A stretch of DNA of 64,000 nucleotides, taken from assembly GCA_017524545.1 (NCBI GenBank), contig JAFXVN010000044.1:42557-106556 (forward strand), given 5' to 3'. The stretch comes from Bacteroidaceae bacterium. GTDB taxonomy: Bacteria; Bacteroidota; Bacteroidia; Bacteroidales; Bacteroidaceae. Shown piece after piece: positions 1 to 7,806 of this stretch (position 1 is its first letter; each line of letters opens with the position of its first letter). The translations under genes and the position numbers were made by a program. The notes below the pieces were generated by a model. The model searched no databases. It was given only the letters and a program-made list of their open reading frames with translations, and was not told where the DNA came from.

Positions 1-825
1 TGCTTTCTCGATGGCATCCTTGGCGAAGCGGTTAACCTCATCGTTGACACATGCCGTGGCTTTGAACTCACGGAACTTGCGGTTGCTGTTGAACTTGTGG
101 CTGAAGGGCTTGACTCTTGTCCCGCCCGATGACACGAAGTACTGGAAGCTCGCCACTTGGTCGTTGAGCGGCTCCCAATGTATGTCCTCAATGCGGCTTG
201 CAAGCGAGGAGCGGACATCGTATTCTGTAGCCCAGTCGGGGTAGTCGTCATAGTAGCAGGATGCCGCCCAGTTGCCTGTCCAGTCGTCTAACCAAAACGC
301 TTCGTTCCCGGCATGTCCGGCTCCGATGATGGCGGCCTCGCGTGTCGGTGCGATGGAATAGACGATGCTCTTCCCTTCGGAAGATATTTTCAGTTCGTCG
401 CTTATGGTGGAGACGGCGAGTGCCCGGGGCGAGGACTTCTCGCTTGTGTGGATGCCGGGATAGGTGTTATCATCAACGCAGAAGACGGGCAGGAGTGTCT
501 GCCTGTCGAGCCAATGTGTGCCGACAATGCCGTTGACGTAGGGGCTTGTGCCAGTCATCAGACAAGCCATTGCCGAAGCGCGGTCCGGCGAACTGAACGG
601 GTATTCTGCCTGTGAATAGAAGCGTCCCTGCTCCTTGAGCCGCAGGAAACCTCCCTGGCCGTAAAGTGGGGCAAAGGCTTCCAGATAGTCGTTGCGCAAC
701 TGGTCGATGACGATGTTCACCACTAACGACGGCACCTTGGGTGCATCCTGAGCCATTGACCATTGACCATTGACCATTGACCATTGGACAAGAACCAGAA
801 GAGAGTATAGGAAGCGTTGGCTCAT
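1..825 (-). CDS. alkaline phosphatase/phosphodiesterase-family protein (C-terminus outside window)
   Basis: Reading from the ATG at 825 leftwards gives 275 codons with no stop before the window edge. After a signal peptide the protein begins VVNIVIDQLRNDYLEAF and then FSSPDRASAMACLMTGTSP, which matches the metal-binding Asp and the Ser/Thr nucleophile region of the Bacteroidota type I phosphodiesterase / PafA-like alkaline phosphatase superfamily (zinc enzymes of the periplasm that hydrolyse phosphate mono- or diesters). The substrate cannot be told from this part. The signal peptide contains a 7-bp tandem repeat coding QWSMVNGQWSM, so its length may vary. The start follows a repeat-rich spacer. 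Family assignment is good; activity is inferred. Confidence 0.75.
   Translation of the reverse strand, partial: MSQRFLYSLLVLVQWSMVNGQWSMAQDAPKVPSLVVNIVIDQLRNDYLEAFAPLYGQGGFLRLKEQGRFYSQAEYPFSSPDRASAMACLMTGTSPYVNGIVGTHWLDRQTLLPVFCVDDNTYPGIHTSEKSSPRALAVSTISDELKISSEGKSIVYSIAPTREAAIIGAGHAGNEAFWLDDWTGNWAASCYYDDYPDWATEYDVRSSLASRIEDIHWEPLNDQVASFQYFVSSGGTRVKPFSHKFNSNRKFREFKATACVNDEVNRFAKDAIEKA
753..787. repeat. heptamer tandem repeat inside a signal peptide
   Basis: Five units of CCATTGA (the last one CCATTGG) lie inside the signal-peptide codons of the phosphatase-family gene. The period of 7 is not a multiple of 3, so loss or gain of one unit would shift the frame. Confidence 0.85.
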
Positions 826-862
826 TTAACTTTCAATTTTCAATTTTCTTTTTTTTACCTTT

Positions 863-2062
863 TCACTTTTTCACCTTTACTATGTAGTAGCTTATCGGCC
901 TTGTGAGCAAACACAGTGCCAAAGGTACGGTTATTTTCGCGAACACCTGCGGTATCCAGGGAGAAAATAACAAGAACAGTGCCAAAACCGCAAATTGGAA
1001 GGCATACCAGAGTGTTGTTTCGTGTTTGACAGCTGCTTTTATGACAAGGGGGATGCCTATCAGGGCAGTAGGATTCAAGAGCCATACTTGCCAGTTGGAG
1101 TCCACGGCAGGGTGTCCCGAGAAAAGAAGCATGAAGGTGAGCAAGGAGCCTGCCGCTCCTTGCAGGAGCAGGAGCAGTACGTCCCAAAGCCAGAAGACGC
1201 GCTTTGTCCACACCTCGAGCAGCACAATGAGAAGGCAGATGGCACCGAATGCCAGCAGTGCCTGCCAGGGAAGAAGCGGGAACTCGGGTTCGACGATTTG
1301 CGGCCTTGCCTCCAAAAGTACTGATTTGCTTTTCACGAGCGGCCGCATGTCGCCTTTTGGGGTGCGGATGAATGCTCCGTCGAAGGCTCGCATCAGATTC
1401 TCCGGCAAGAACATGGCGGCGTGTGCAGACGGGATGGTGTCCACTTCGGCACCGAGTAGAAGGTCGTTGCCCTCCTGTGCCCAGGGATGTTCTGCTGTGT
1501 AGTGGTGCAGTGTCTCGCGGAACGTCTGGTGGGGCAGGGTGTCGGGGTATTGGATGTGGCCGATGATGGTTTGCTCCACAATGTCGCGCACCATCGTCGT
1601 GCAGTTCTTGTAGAGGAAGCTGTAGCGGTATTCGCAGTTCTCGGGGCGGCTGTTCAAGATGAGGAAGGTTAGCAGTTTCCGTGCTTCCTGTGGCGTCAGG
1701 TTCAGTTCCTGCTCGGTGATGCTCGACCCGCGCTTTTCATAGTCTATGATGAAGAATCTCCAAGGGATGGGTTGCACCATGTAGTCGGTCTCGCCGAGCA
1801 CGAAATGCCATGCGAAATGTGGCTTATTCATGTCGAATACGCCATAGTTGAAGACTACGTCTAAAGACCCTTCCGGCTGCTGGCAGCGGATAGCTGTGTG
1901 CCCATACAGCTCATAGACCTCCTGACCCGGCGAGCAGGTGATGAGCGACACTCGTATGCTATCCTCAGAGTCCATCGTGTATTGGACATTGAACATAGCG
2001 GCTTCCGCCTGCGCTTTAACGAGGAAGAAAAGGCACAAAAATATGGTCAGTTTCTTAAACAC
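863..2062 (-). CDS. DUF4105-family membrane protein (Lnb-like)
   Basis: 399 residues with a signal peptide (1-20), a soluble domain and about four hydrophobic helices after residue 260. The segment LNLTPQEARKLLTFLILNSRPENCEYRYSF, quoted here in two parts (LNLTPQEARKLL, then PENCEYRYSFLYKNC), is the DUF4105 signature with a conserved NC pair. From memory, a Bacteroides DUF4105 protein has been described as the lipoprotein N-acyltransferase Lnb. If so, this enzyme would complete triacylation of lipoproteins at the inner membrane. Family membership is visible; the enzymatic role is knowledge-based inference. It is a single gene, and the start at 2062 is followed by a hydrophobic leader. Confidence 0.75.
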   Translation of the reverse strand: MFKKLTIFLCLFFLVKAQAEAAMFNVQYTMDSEDSIRVSLITCSPGQEVYELYGHTAIRCQQPEGSLDVVFNYGVFDMNKPHFAWHFVLGETDYMVQPIPWRFFIIDYEKRGSSITEQELNLTPQEARKLLTFLILNSRPENCEYRYSFLYKNCTTMVRDIVEQTIIGHIQYPDTLPHQTFRETLHHYTAEHPWAQEGNDLLLGAEVDTIPSAHAAMFLPENLMRAFDGAFIRTPKGDMRPLVKSKSVLLEARPQIVEPEFPLLPWQALLAFGAICLLIVLLEVWTKRVFWLWDVLLLLLQGAAGSLLTFMLLFSGHPAVDSNWQVWLLNPTALIGIPLVIKAAVKHETTLWYAFQFAVLALFLLFSPWIPQVFAKITVPLALCLLTRPISYYIVKVKK

Positions 2063-2197
2063 GGGCGCAAAGGTACAAAATAAAGTTGAAAGTTGAAAGT
2101 TGAAGGTTGAAAGTTTTCCTTAAACGTGCAAGAATATGATAGTTTCATACATCTTTATGAAACTTTAACTTGATGAAATTGGCCATCGATTATGAAT

Positions 2198-2221
2198 TGT
2201 GAATTAAATGTCGTACCTTTG
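2198..2221 (+). promoter_or_regulatory. coaX promoter (TACCTTTG -7 box)
   Basis: TACCTTTG at 2214-2221 matches the Bacteroidota -7 box, with a TTG near 2198. The box ends only 5 bases before the GTG start at 2227, so transcription would begin at or next to the start codon. Confidence 0.6.
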
Positions 2222-2226
2222 CACCC

Positions 2227-2964
2227 GTGAAACTGATAATAGACATAGGGAACACCGTTGTCAAGATGGTTGCTTTCCGGGGAGACGAACCTGTCGATGA
2301 AGTAAAGGCGGCGGGTGGCGAACTCGCTTGCCTGGATGCTTTTGTGGGTAAACACAACTTCCGATGCGGCATTGTGGGTGCTGTACGCAACCTCACCACG
2401 AGAGAGGAAGAAGCACTTGCGCGACTGCCCTTCCCCATGCTGCGTTTCTCGCCCGACACACCTGTTCCCATCACAAACCGCTACCGCTCGCCCGAGACGC
2501 TGGGTAGCGACCGCCTGGCGGCTGTCATAGGCGCCAGTTCGCTTCGTCCGGGAAAAGACCTGCTCATTATCGATGCAGGCACCTGCATCACATACGAGGT
2601 CATCGATGCGCGTGGCAACTACTGGGGCGGCAACATCGCCCCCGGTATGCAGATGCGGTTGAGAGCCTTGCATGAGTTCACTGCACGTCTGCCACTCGTG
2701 GAGGCCGAAGGTGAGGTGCCGGGCATGGGCTACGACACCGAGACCGCCATCCGCAGCGGTGTCCTGCGCGGTATGAAGTATGAGATAGAGGGCTACATTA
2801 AGTCCATGAGGGCGAAGTTCCCGAACCTGGAGGTCTTCCTGACAGGTGGCAATCGCATCAATTTCGACACAAACATCATAAATCTGATATTCACTGACAA
2901 GTACATTGTCCCCAGAGGGCTCAACAAGATACTTGATTACAACAACAAAAAAGGGGGCAAGTAA
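2227..2964 (+). CDS. coaX: type III pantothenate kinase
   Basis: 245 residues, the normal size for CoaX, which phosphorylates pantothenate with ATP in the first step of coenzyme A synthesis. Visible motifs are the phosphate-binding DIGNT at 6-10, GSDRLAA at 93-99, DAGTCITYE at 116-124 and GGNIAPG at 134-140 (ASKHA fold). The GTG start at 2227 is needed to keep the DxGNT strand intact, and no better ATG exists. It is the first gene of a block with an outer-membrane protein, lptC and a CNNM protein, a common Bacteroidales order. The promoter box ends five bases upstream, suggesting a leaderless or near-leaderless mRNA. Confidence 0.93.
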   Translation: MKLIIDIGNTVVKMVAFRGDEPVDEVKAAGGELACLDAFVGKHNFRCGIVGAVRNLTTREEEALARLPFPMLRFSPDTPVPITNRYRSPETLGSDRLAAVIGASSLRPGKDLLIIDAGTCITYEVIDARGNYWGGNIAPGMQMRLRALHEFTARLPLVEAEGEVPGMGYDTETAIRSGVLRGMKYEIEGYIKSMRAKFPNLEVFLTGGNRINFDTNIINLIFTDKYIVPRGLNKILDYNNKKGGK

Positions 2965-3007
2965 AAGTGAAAAGCAAGTAATTTGCTACCGCGCGAACAA
3001 CAATAAA

Positions 3008-4372
3008 ATGAATATGTGTATGATATCCAACTATAATAGTAAAAAGGAAAAGGGAACCTCTTTCTTTAAGAGCGCAATAGTAACTCTGATTTTTCACTTT
3101 TCACTTTTCACTTTTCACTCCTTCGCTCAGGTCAGCAGCACACTTTCCTCGTATTCCCGTTTCGGGCTTGGATTGCTCCACGACCAGTCGCAAGGCTTCA
3201 ACAAGTCTATGGGTGGCGTGGGGCTTGGCGTGCGCATTGGCAATCGTATCAACACTATCAACCCTGCTTCCTATTCTGCCATTGACTCTTTGAGTCTCAT
3301 CTTCGATGTCGGCATGAACGCCTCCTTCGGACAGATGAAGCAGGGAACGGCAAGCGTGAATGTCAGGAATGCATCGTTCGACTATGTCCATGTCGGTATG
3401 CGCCTTGCCAGAAAGCTTGGCCTCGCGGCTGGCTTCGTGCCTTACACGAACATTGGCTATGACTACACTTCGCCCGACAAAGCTGTTGCCAACGATGCCC
3501 TCACCACACAGGCCATCACCAACAGCAACACCTACAGCGGTAGCGGCGGACTGAACAGAGCGTACGTCGGCGTGGGCTGGAAGGTCTATCGTGACCTGTC
3601 CATCGGAGCCAACGTCAGCTTCCTCTGGGGCAACTACGACCATCTCGTTGTGCCTCTGTACAAAGAGGGAGGCGTGAGCAGCGACTACTACGACGGCACA
3701 CTCAAGACCTACACGGCATCGTTGAAGACCTACATGATTGACTTTGGCGCACAATACCCCGTCCGCCTCACAAAGCAGGACTGGCTGAACATCGGAGCGA
3801 CTTTCGGAATTGGGCACAAGATTGCACAGGATGCCACACTCTTGCTCGTTGACACATTATTTACTGCCTCTTCGCCTTTCGACCTTCCCTATACTTTTGG
3901 CATCGGTGGCGCATGGCAGCACAAGAACACCCTTCTTGTGGCAGCAGATTTGCACCAGGAGTTTTGGAGCAATTGCCGAGTTCCTGCTGATGCGAAGGTT
4001 GGCGACGAGTTCAGATACATTCCCCAAAAGGGCTTTTACAGCAATCGCACAAAGGTTGCTGCGGGTGTGCAGTGGACGCCAGACCCCTTCGACAAGCGCT
4101 ATTGGAAGCGCATCCAGTACCGTGCAGGTGTCAACTACTCTACGCCATTCCTCAAAGTGGACGAGAACAGTGGCCCAAGAGAGATAAGCCTGACGGTTGG
4201 CGCAGGCCTGCCCATCATGAACAATATAAACAATCGTTCTGTGGTCAACTTCGGCTTGCAGTGGCTGAGGCGTTCGTCCAGCGCAGCCAACTCGATAACA
4301 GAAGACTATCTGCTCATCAACGTTGGCGTGACGTTCAACGAACGTTGGTTCCAGAAGTATAAGATTGAATAA
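3008..4372 (+). CDS. predicted outer-membrane beta-barrel protein
   Basis: About 454 residues. After an N-terminal hydrophobic segment ending HSFAQ, the mature part has SSTLSSYSRFGLGLL and long stretches of alternating aromatic and polar residues ending in FNERWFQKYKIE, typical of Bacteroidota outer-membrane proteins of the coaX-lptC locus. ATGs at 3008, 3014 and 3020 are all possible starts; 3008 was chosen. The longer open frame back to 2906 overlaps coaX and is unlikely. The hydrophobic core of the signal peptide is written by TTTCAC repeats (3089-3120). The neighbourhood suggests a role in envelope biogenesis, but the exact function is unknown. Confidence 0.75.
   Translation: MNMCMISNYNSKKEKGTSFFKSAIVTLIFHFSLFTFHSFAQVSSTLSSYSRFGLGLLHDQSQGFNKSMGGVGLGVRIGNRINTINPASYSAIDSLSLIFDVGMNASFGQMKQGTASVNVRNASFDYVHVGMRLARKLGLAAGFVPYTNIGYDYTSPDKAVANDALTTQAITNSNTYSGSGGLNRAYVGVGWKVYRDLSIGANVSFLWGNYDHLVVPLYKEGGVSSDYYDGTLKTYTASLKTYMIDFGAQYPVRLTKQDWLNIGATFGIGHKIAQDATLLLVDTLFTASSPFDLPYTFGIGGAWQHKNTLLVAADLHQEFWSNCRVPADAKVGDEFRYIPQKGFYSNRTKVAAGVQWTPDPFDKRYWKRIQYRAGVNYSTPFLKVDENSGPREISLTVGAGLPIMNNINNRSVVNFGLQWLRRSSSAANSITEDYLLINVGVTFNERWFQKYKIE
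3089..3121. repeat. TTTCAC-type linker repeat coding part of a signal peptide
   Basis: Four near-identical units of TTTTTCAC/TTTTCAC are translated as FHFSLFTFHS in the signal peptide of the outer-membrane protein. The same repeat type fills intergenic spaces elsewhere in the window. Confidence 0.7.
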
Positions 4373-4433
4373 AAAAGGTGAAATAGTAAAAAAGGGTGAA
4401 AAAAGCTCAAGCATATAAAAGTAAAGAAAAGAT

Positions 4434-5093
4434 ATGAAACGCAAAACAATCCTATTTGTCCTTTGCCTTTTCACCTTTTCACTTTCTCAACTTTTAATAT
4501 GTGCCTGCACTGGCGAGGTGGAACACATCGCAGAACCTGTTGACAAGAAGGATTCCCTTCTCTTTGTTCACTCCAAAGGTATCAACACGTTCATCAGCGA
4601 CAGCGGTGTGATGCGCTACCACATGGTTGTCGAAGAGTGGGACATCTACAATGGCGTCGGAGGCGAGCCGGCAACGTGGAAGTTTATGAAGGGCTTGCTC
4701 ATGGAACGCTTCGACGAGAAATTCCATGTAGATCTCTTCGTGCAGTCCGACACTGCTTATCTGCATCGGCAGCAGCTTTGGGAACTGCGCGGCAGAGTCG
4801 TGGTGCGCAACGTCAACGGCGATGTCTTCCATACGGAGGAACTCTTCTGGAACTTGGACACCCATGAAATGTGGAACCACCAATACATATACATCACGAC
4901 CCCTGAACGTGAGCTGGAAGGCACAGAGTTCCGTAGCAACGAACAGATGACGTGCTATTCCGTGCTCAACTCCATAGGAACCTTCCCCGTCAAGGAGACA
5001 GAGACGCCCGCCCCTCAAGCAACACCTGACGACCAGAGTGGTAGTCAACCTCCCAAAAAGGAAGCAGAAACAACTGTGAACACTGAACAATGA
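4434..5093 (+). CDS. lptC: LPS export periplasmic protein LptC
   Basis: 219 residues with a lipoprotein-like signal ending LLICAC and a beta-jellyroll LptC domain (about 40-185) with the typical GVMRYHMVVEEWDI and WELRGRVVVRNVNGDVF repeats. LptC passes lipopolysaccharide from the LptBFG transporter to the periplasmic bridge. The C-terminus (190-219) is a polar low-complexity tail. The stop overlaps the next start (ATGA at 5090), indicating translational coupling. The signal peptide again contains TTTTCAC repeat-derived LFTFSLSQ. Position after coaX and the barrel protein is conserved in Bacteroidales. Confidence 0.85.
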   Translation: MKRKTILFVLCLFTFSLSQLLICACTGEVEHIAEPVDKKDSLLFVHSKGINTFISDSGVMRYHMVVEEWDIYNGVGGEPATWKFMKGLLMERFDEKFHVDLFVQSDTAYLHRQQLWELRGRVVVRNVNGDVFHTEELFWNLDTHEMWNHQYIYITTPERELEGTEFRSNEQMTCYSVLNSIGTFPVKETETPAPQATPDDQSGSQPPKKEAETTVNTEQ

Positions 5094-6367
5094 GCTCAGA
5101 ACTGATATTTGCCACCGCCGCTATTCTCCTGCTCTCGGGCTTCTTCTCGGGAATGGAGATTGCCTTCGTCTCGAGCAGCAAGCTGCGCTTCGAGATGGAC
5201 AGGGAGGAGCAGGGCTTCTCGGCACGCCTCATAGACACCTTCTACCGCCATCCCAACAGCTTCATCTCCACCCTTCTTGTCGGGAACAATATCGCGCTGG
5301 TTGTCTATGGCATCTTGATGGCAAAGATAGTAAACGCTGTTCTGCTTGAACCACTTAATATAAGCAACGATGCCCTCTGCCTGTTCCTGCAGACCATCAT
5401 CGCCACTCTCATCGTGCTTGTCGCAGGCGAGTTCCTGCCCAAGACGCTCTTCCGCATCAACCCGAACCGCATGATGCGCATCTTCGCTCTGCCCGCATAC
5501 ATCTTCTATATATTGTTGTGGCCCATCAGCAAGTTCACCAGTTCGCTTGGCAAGCTCCTGCTGTGGATGATGGGCGAGAAGGTGAAGAAGGCAAAGCAGG
5601 AGAAGACCTTTACCCGCGAAGACCTCGACTACCTCATCCAAAGCAATATGGAAAAGGCTGCCGATGATGAGGACATCGAGGACGAAGTGAAGATATTCCA
5701 GAATGCCCTCGACTTCAGTTCGGTCAAGGTGCGCGACTGCATCGTGCCGCGCACGGAGATAACAGCCGTATCGGTCGAGACATCATTGCAGGAGCTGAGG
5801 ACGCAGTTCGTGGAGAGCGGACACAGCAAGATAATCGTCTATAAGGAGGATATTGACGACATTGTGGGCTACATCCATACCGTCGAGATGTTCCGCCTCA
5901 AGGGAGGCGAGGACTGGACCAAGCACATCCGTGAGGTGTCTATCGTGCCAGAAACGATGAACGCGCAGAAGCTGCTTGGCATCTTCATCAGCCAGAAGCG
6001 TTCTATGGCAGTTATCGTTGATGAGTTTGGCGGCACAAGCGGCATTGTGACGATGGAGGACTTGGTGGAAGAGATATTCGGAGAGATAGAAGACGAACAT
6101 GACAGTAAGAACTATGTTGCAAAGCAGACAGCTCCTGGCGAGTATCAGCTATCGGGCAGACTGGAGATAGCGCAGGCCAACGAACTGCTCGACCTCGACT
6201 TGCCTGAAAGCGACGAGTACTTAACCGTGGGCGGACTCATCCTGCACGAGTTCCAGAACTTCCCAAAACTCAATGAGCCGATACGCTTCGGGCATTGGGA
6301 ATTCAAGGTCACGAAGAAGACAACCACAAAGATAGAACTCGTTCAGCTGCGTGTGCTCGACGAATAA
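5090..6367 (+). CDS. CNNM/HlyC-CorC family transmembrane protein (GldE-like)
   Basis: 425 residues: an N-terminal DUF21 (CNNM) membrane domain (1-150; SGFFSGMEIAFVSSSKLRF and SFISTLLVGNNIALV), two CBS motifs (about 205-330), and a C-terminal CorC/HlyC domain (about 345-420). Such proteins are linked to Mg2+/Co2+ transport, and in gliding Bacteroidetes the homologue GldE assists lipoprotein or T9SS function. Which role applies here cannot be decided. It overlaps lptC by four bases. Confidence 0.85.
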   Translation: MSSELIFATAAILLLSGFFSGMEIAFVSSSKLRFEMDREEQGFSARLIDTFYRHPNSFISTLLVGNNIALVVYGILMAKIVNAVLLEPLNISNDALCLFLQTIIATLIVLVAGEFLPKTLFRINPNRMMRIFALPAYIFYILLWPISKFTSSLGKLLLWMMGEKVKKAKQEKTFTREDLDYLIQSNMEKAADDEDIEDEVKIFQNALDFSSVKVRDCIVPRTEITAVSVETSLQELRTQFVESGHSKIIVYKEDIDDIVGYIHTVEMFRLKGGEDWTKHIREVSIVPETMNAQKLLGIFISQKRSMAVIVDEFGGTSGIVTMEDLVEEIFGEIEDEHDSKNYVAKQTAPGEYQLSGRLEIAQANELLDLDLPESDEYLTVGGLILHEFQNFPKLNEPIRFGHWEFKVTKKTTTKIELVQLRVLDE

Positions 6368-6379
6368 TGCGGAATATGC

Positions 6380-6472
6380 AGGCCAAATGGTATAGTATGC
6401 AACAAATTGCAGGTATCGGTGCATAATATGCACGAAACATTGCGGCCGTTTGCATAAAATGTTGTACCTTTG
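6380..6472 (+). promoter_or_regulatory. argR promoter with probable ArgR operators
   Basis: A -7 box TACCTTTG lies at 6465-6472. Upstream is a perfect palindrome GTGCATAATATGCAC (6419-6433) and two more TATGCA half-sites (6374-6379 and 6394-6399). These resemble the TGNAT...ATNCA ARG box. The gene following is argR, so autoregulation is expected. Operator assignment is inference. Confidence 0.5.
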
Positions 6473-6516
6473 TGGCGCAAAACAGAATAGTGAATAATGT
6501 TTAGGGTTAGAAGATT

Positions 6517-6984
6517 ATGGAGAAAGTGGACAAAAAGGCAAGGCTGCAAACCATTCGCAGGATTGTCAGTATGAACAGCATGGAGAGTCAGGAAGAGTTG
6601 CTCGCAGCACTTAAGGCGGAGGGATTCGTCAGTACGCAGACTACGCTGAGTCGTGACCTCAAGCAATTGCGCATCAGCAAAGTGCGTTCGCGCAGTGGTC
6701 ACAGCATTTATGCGTTGCCTCGCGAAGGACAGTTCGAACCGCTTCCTACGTTGGAGGAGATTAACCAAACGAAATGGCGTCTGAACTTCTCGGGCAACCT
6801 CATGGTGGTGCACACGCCTCCCGGACATGCAAGCATGGTGGCCTACGATGTGGATAACGTCAGGCATCCCTTCTTCCTCGGCACCTTGGCAGGCGACGAC
6901 ACCGTTATCGTGGTGCTGGCAGAAGGCGTTGACAGAGAGGCGGCAGGCAAAGCTCTGCGTGACATTGTTCCCAAATTGAACTGA
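6517..6984 (+). CDS. argR: arginine repressor
   Basis: 155 residues. The N-terminal winged helix (1-75) holds TQTTLSRDLKQLRISKV, the DNA-recognition helix of ArgR. The C-terminal hexamerisation and arginine-binding domain holds FLGTLAGDDTVIVV, equivalent to the GTIAGDDT motif. ArgR represses arginine synthesis when arginine is plentiful. Here it precedes GNAT-argG-argC-argD on the same strand, so it probably controls its own operon through the TATGCA palindromes upstream. Confidence 0.93.
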   Translation: MEKVDKKARLQTIRRIVSMNSMESQEELLAALKAEGFVSTQTTLSRDLKQLRISKVRSRSGHSIYALPREGQFEPLPTLEEINQTKWRLNFSGNLMVVHTPPGHASMVAYDVDNVRHPFFLGTLAGDDTVIVVLAEGVDREAAGKALRDIVPKLN

Positions 6985-7028
6985 TAAACTTACATACATT
7001 ATATATAATATAAGGAGATTTCATAGAA

Positions 7029-7649
7029 ATGGAAGAGATTAAGAGTGAAGACATACGAGTGCTCGTAGCAGATGCCGAGCACGAGAAATATGTTGACACC
7101 ATACTTGACACCATTCGCGATGCTGCGCGTAAGCGTGGCACAGGCATAGCAGAAAGAACCCATGAATATGTGGCGACAAAGATGCGCGAGGGCAAGGCAG
7201 TGCTGGCACTGCATGGCGACAGGTTTGTTGGCTTCAGCTATATTGAAACTTGGGGAAACAAGCATTATGTCACAACTTCCGGTCTTATCGTGCATCCCGA
7301 CTATCAAGGACTTGGCGTTGCGAAACGTATCAAGGACTACACCTTCACGCTGGCCCGACTGCGCTGGCCTCATGCCAAGATATTCAGCCTGACGAGCGGC
7401 GATGCCGTGATGAAGATGAACACGGCCCTGGGCTATGTGCCCGTGAGCTTCAACCAGTTGACCGACGACGATGCCTTCTGGCACGGTTGTCAGGGTTGCA
7501 TCAACCACGACATCCTCGAAGCCAAAGACCGTAAGTTCTGCGTCTGTACAGGTATGCTTTGGGACCCGGAGAAGCATCATGGCGAACCCACATCGCTCGA
7601 GGTCATCAAGGACGTGATGCGGACGCTGGTGCTGAGGGGGATTGAGTAA
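7029..7649 (+). CDS. GNAT acyltransferase, candidate for the first step of arginine synthesis
   Basis: 206 residues with a GNAT fold: the acyl-CoA-binding loop is in SGLIVHPDYQGLGVAKRIKDYTF (about 93-115) and the C-terminal strand in NTALGYVPV. A Cys-rich stretch (GCQGC, CVC) follows. It sits between argR and argG. Bacteroidota lack a classical argA, and this conserved neighbour is a plausible N-acylglutamate synthase feeding the acylated ornithine pathway seen here. That role is inference from context; only the GNAT fold is seen. Confidence 0.7.
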   Translation: MEEIKSEDIRVLVADAEHEKYVDTILDTIRDAARKRGTGIAERTHEYVATKMREGKAVLALHGDRFVGFSYIETWGNKHYVTTSGLIVHPDYQGLGVAKRIKDYTFTLARLRWPHAKIFSLTSGDAVMKMNTALGYVPVSFNQLTDDDAFWHGCQGCINHDILEAKDRKFCVCTGMLWDPEKHHGEPTSLEVIKDVMRTLVLRGIE

Positions 7650-7650
7650 A

Positions 7651-7690
7651 AAGCCCCCTCCCCGCTCCCCCTTTGGGGGAGTGCTTTTAA
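7651..7690. repeat. GC-rich palindromic element, intergenic
   Basis: AAGCCCCCTCCCCGCTCCCC followed by CTTTGGGGGAGTGCTTTTAA begins two bases after the GNAT stop codon. It is a copy of the family that also lies inside genes. It could also act as a hairpin terminator, because it ends in TGCTTTT. Confidence 0.8.
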
Positions 7691-7705
7691 GCGCCCTGAG
7701 AGGGA

Positions 7706-7806
7706 AGAGTTGAAAAGTTGAAAAGTTGAAAAAGTGAAAAATTTGCTACCGCACTTGAGATTTGAGGCGGGGAGCTAATTATGAATTATGAATTATAAAT
7801 TATGAA
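7706..7806. repeat. linker repeats before argG
   Basis: Units of GTTGAAAA (7708-7740) are followed by AATTTGCTACCGC, also present near 2981, and by TATGAAT units that run into the argG start codon. Nothing else is seen in this spacer. Confidence 0.65.

Noticed and set aside
473-784. Open frame of 103 codons on the minus strand
   Set aside because: It lies in another frame of the phosphatase-family gene, whose frame carries the conserved motifs and a signal peptide.
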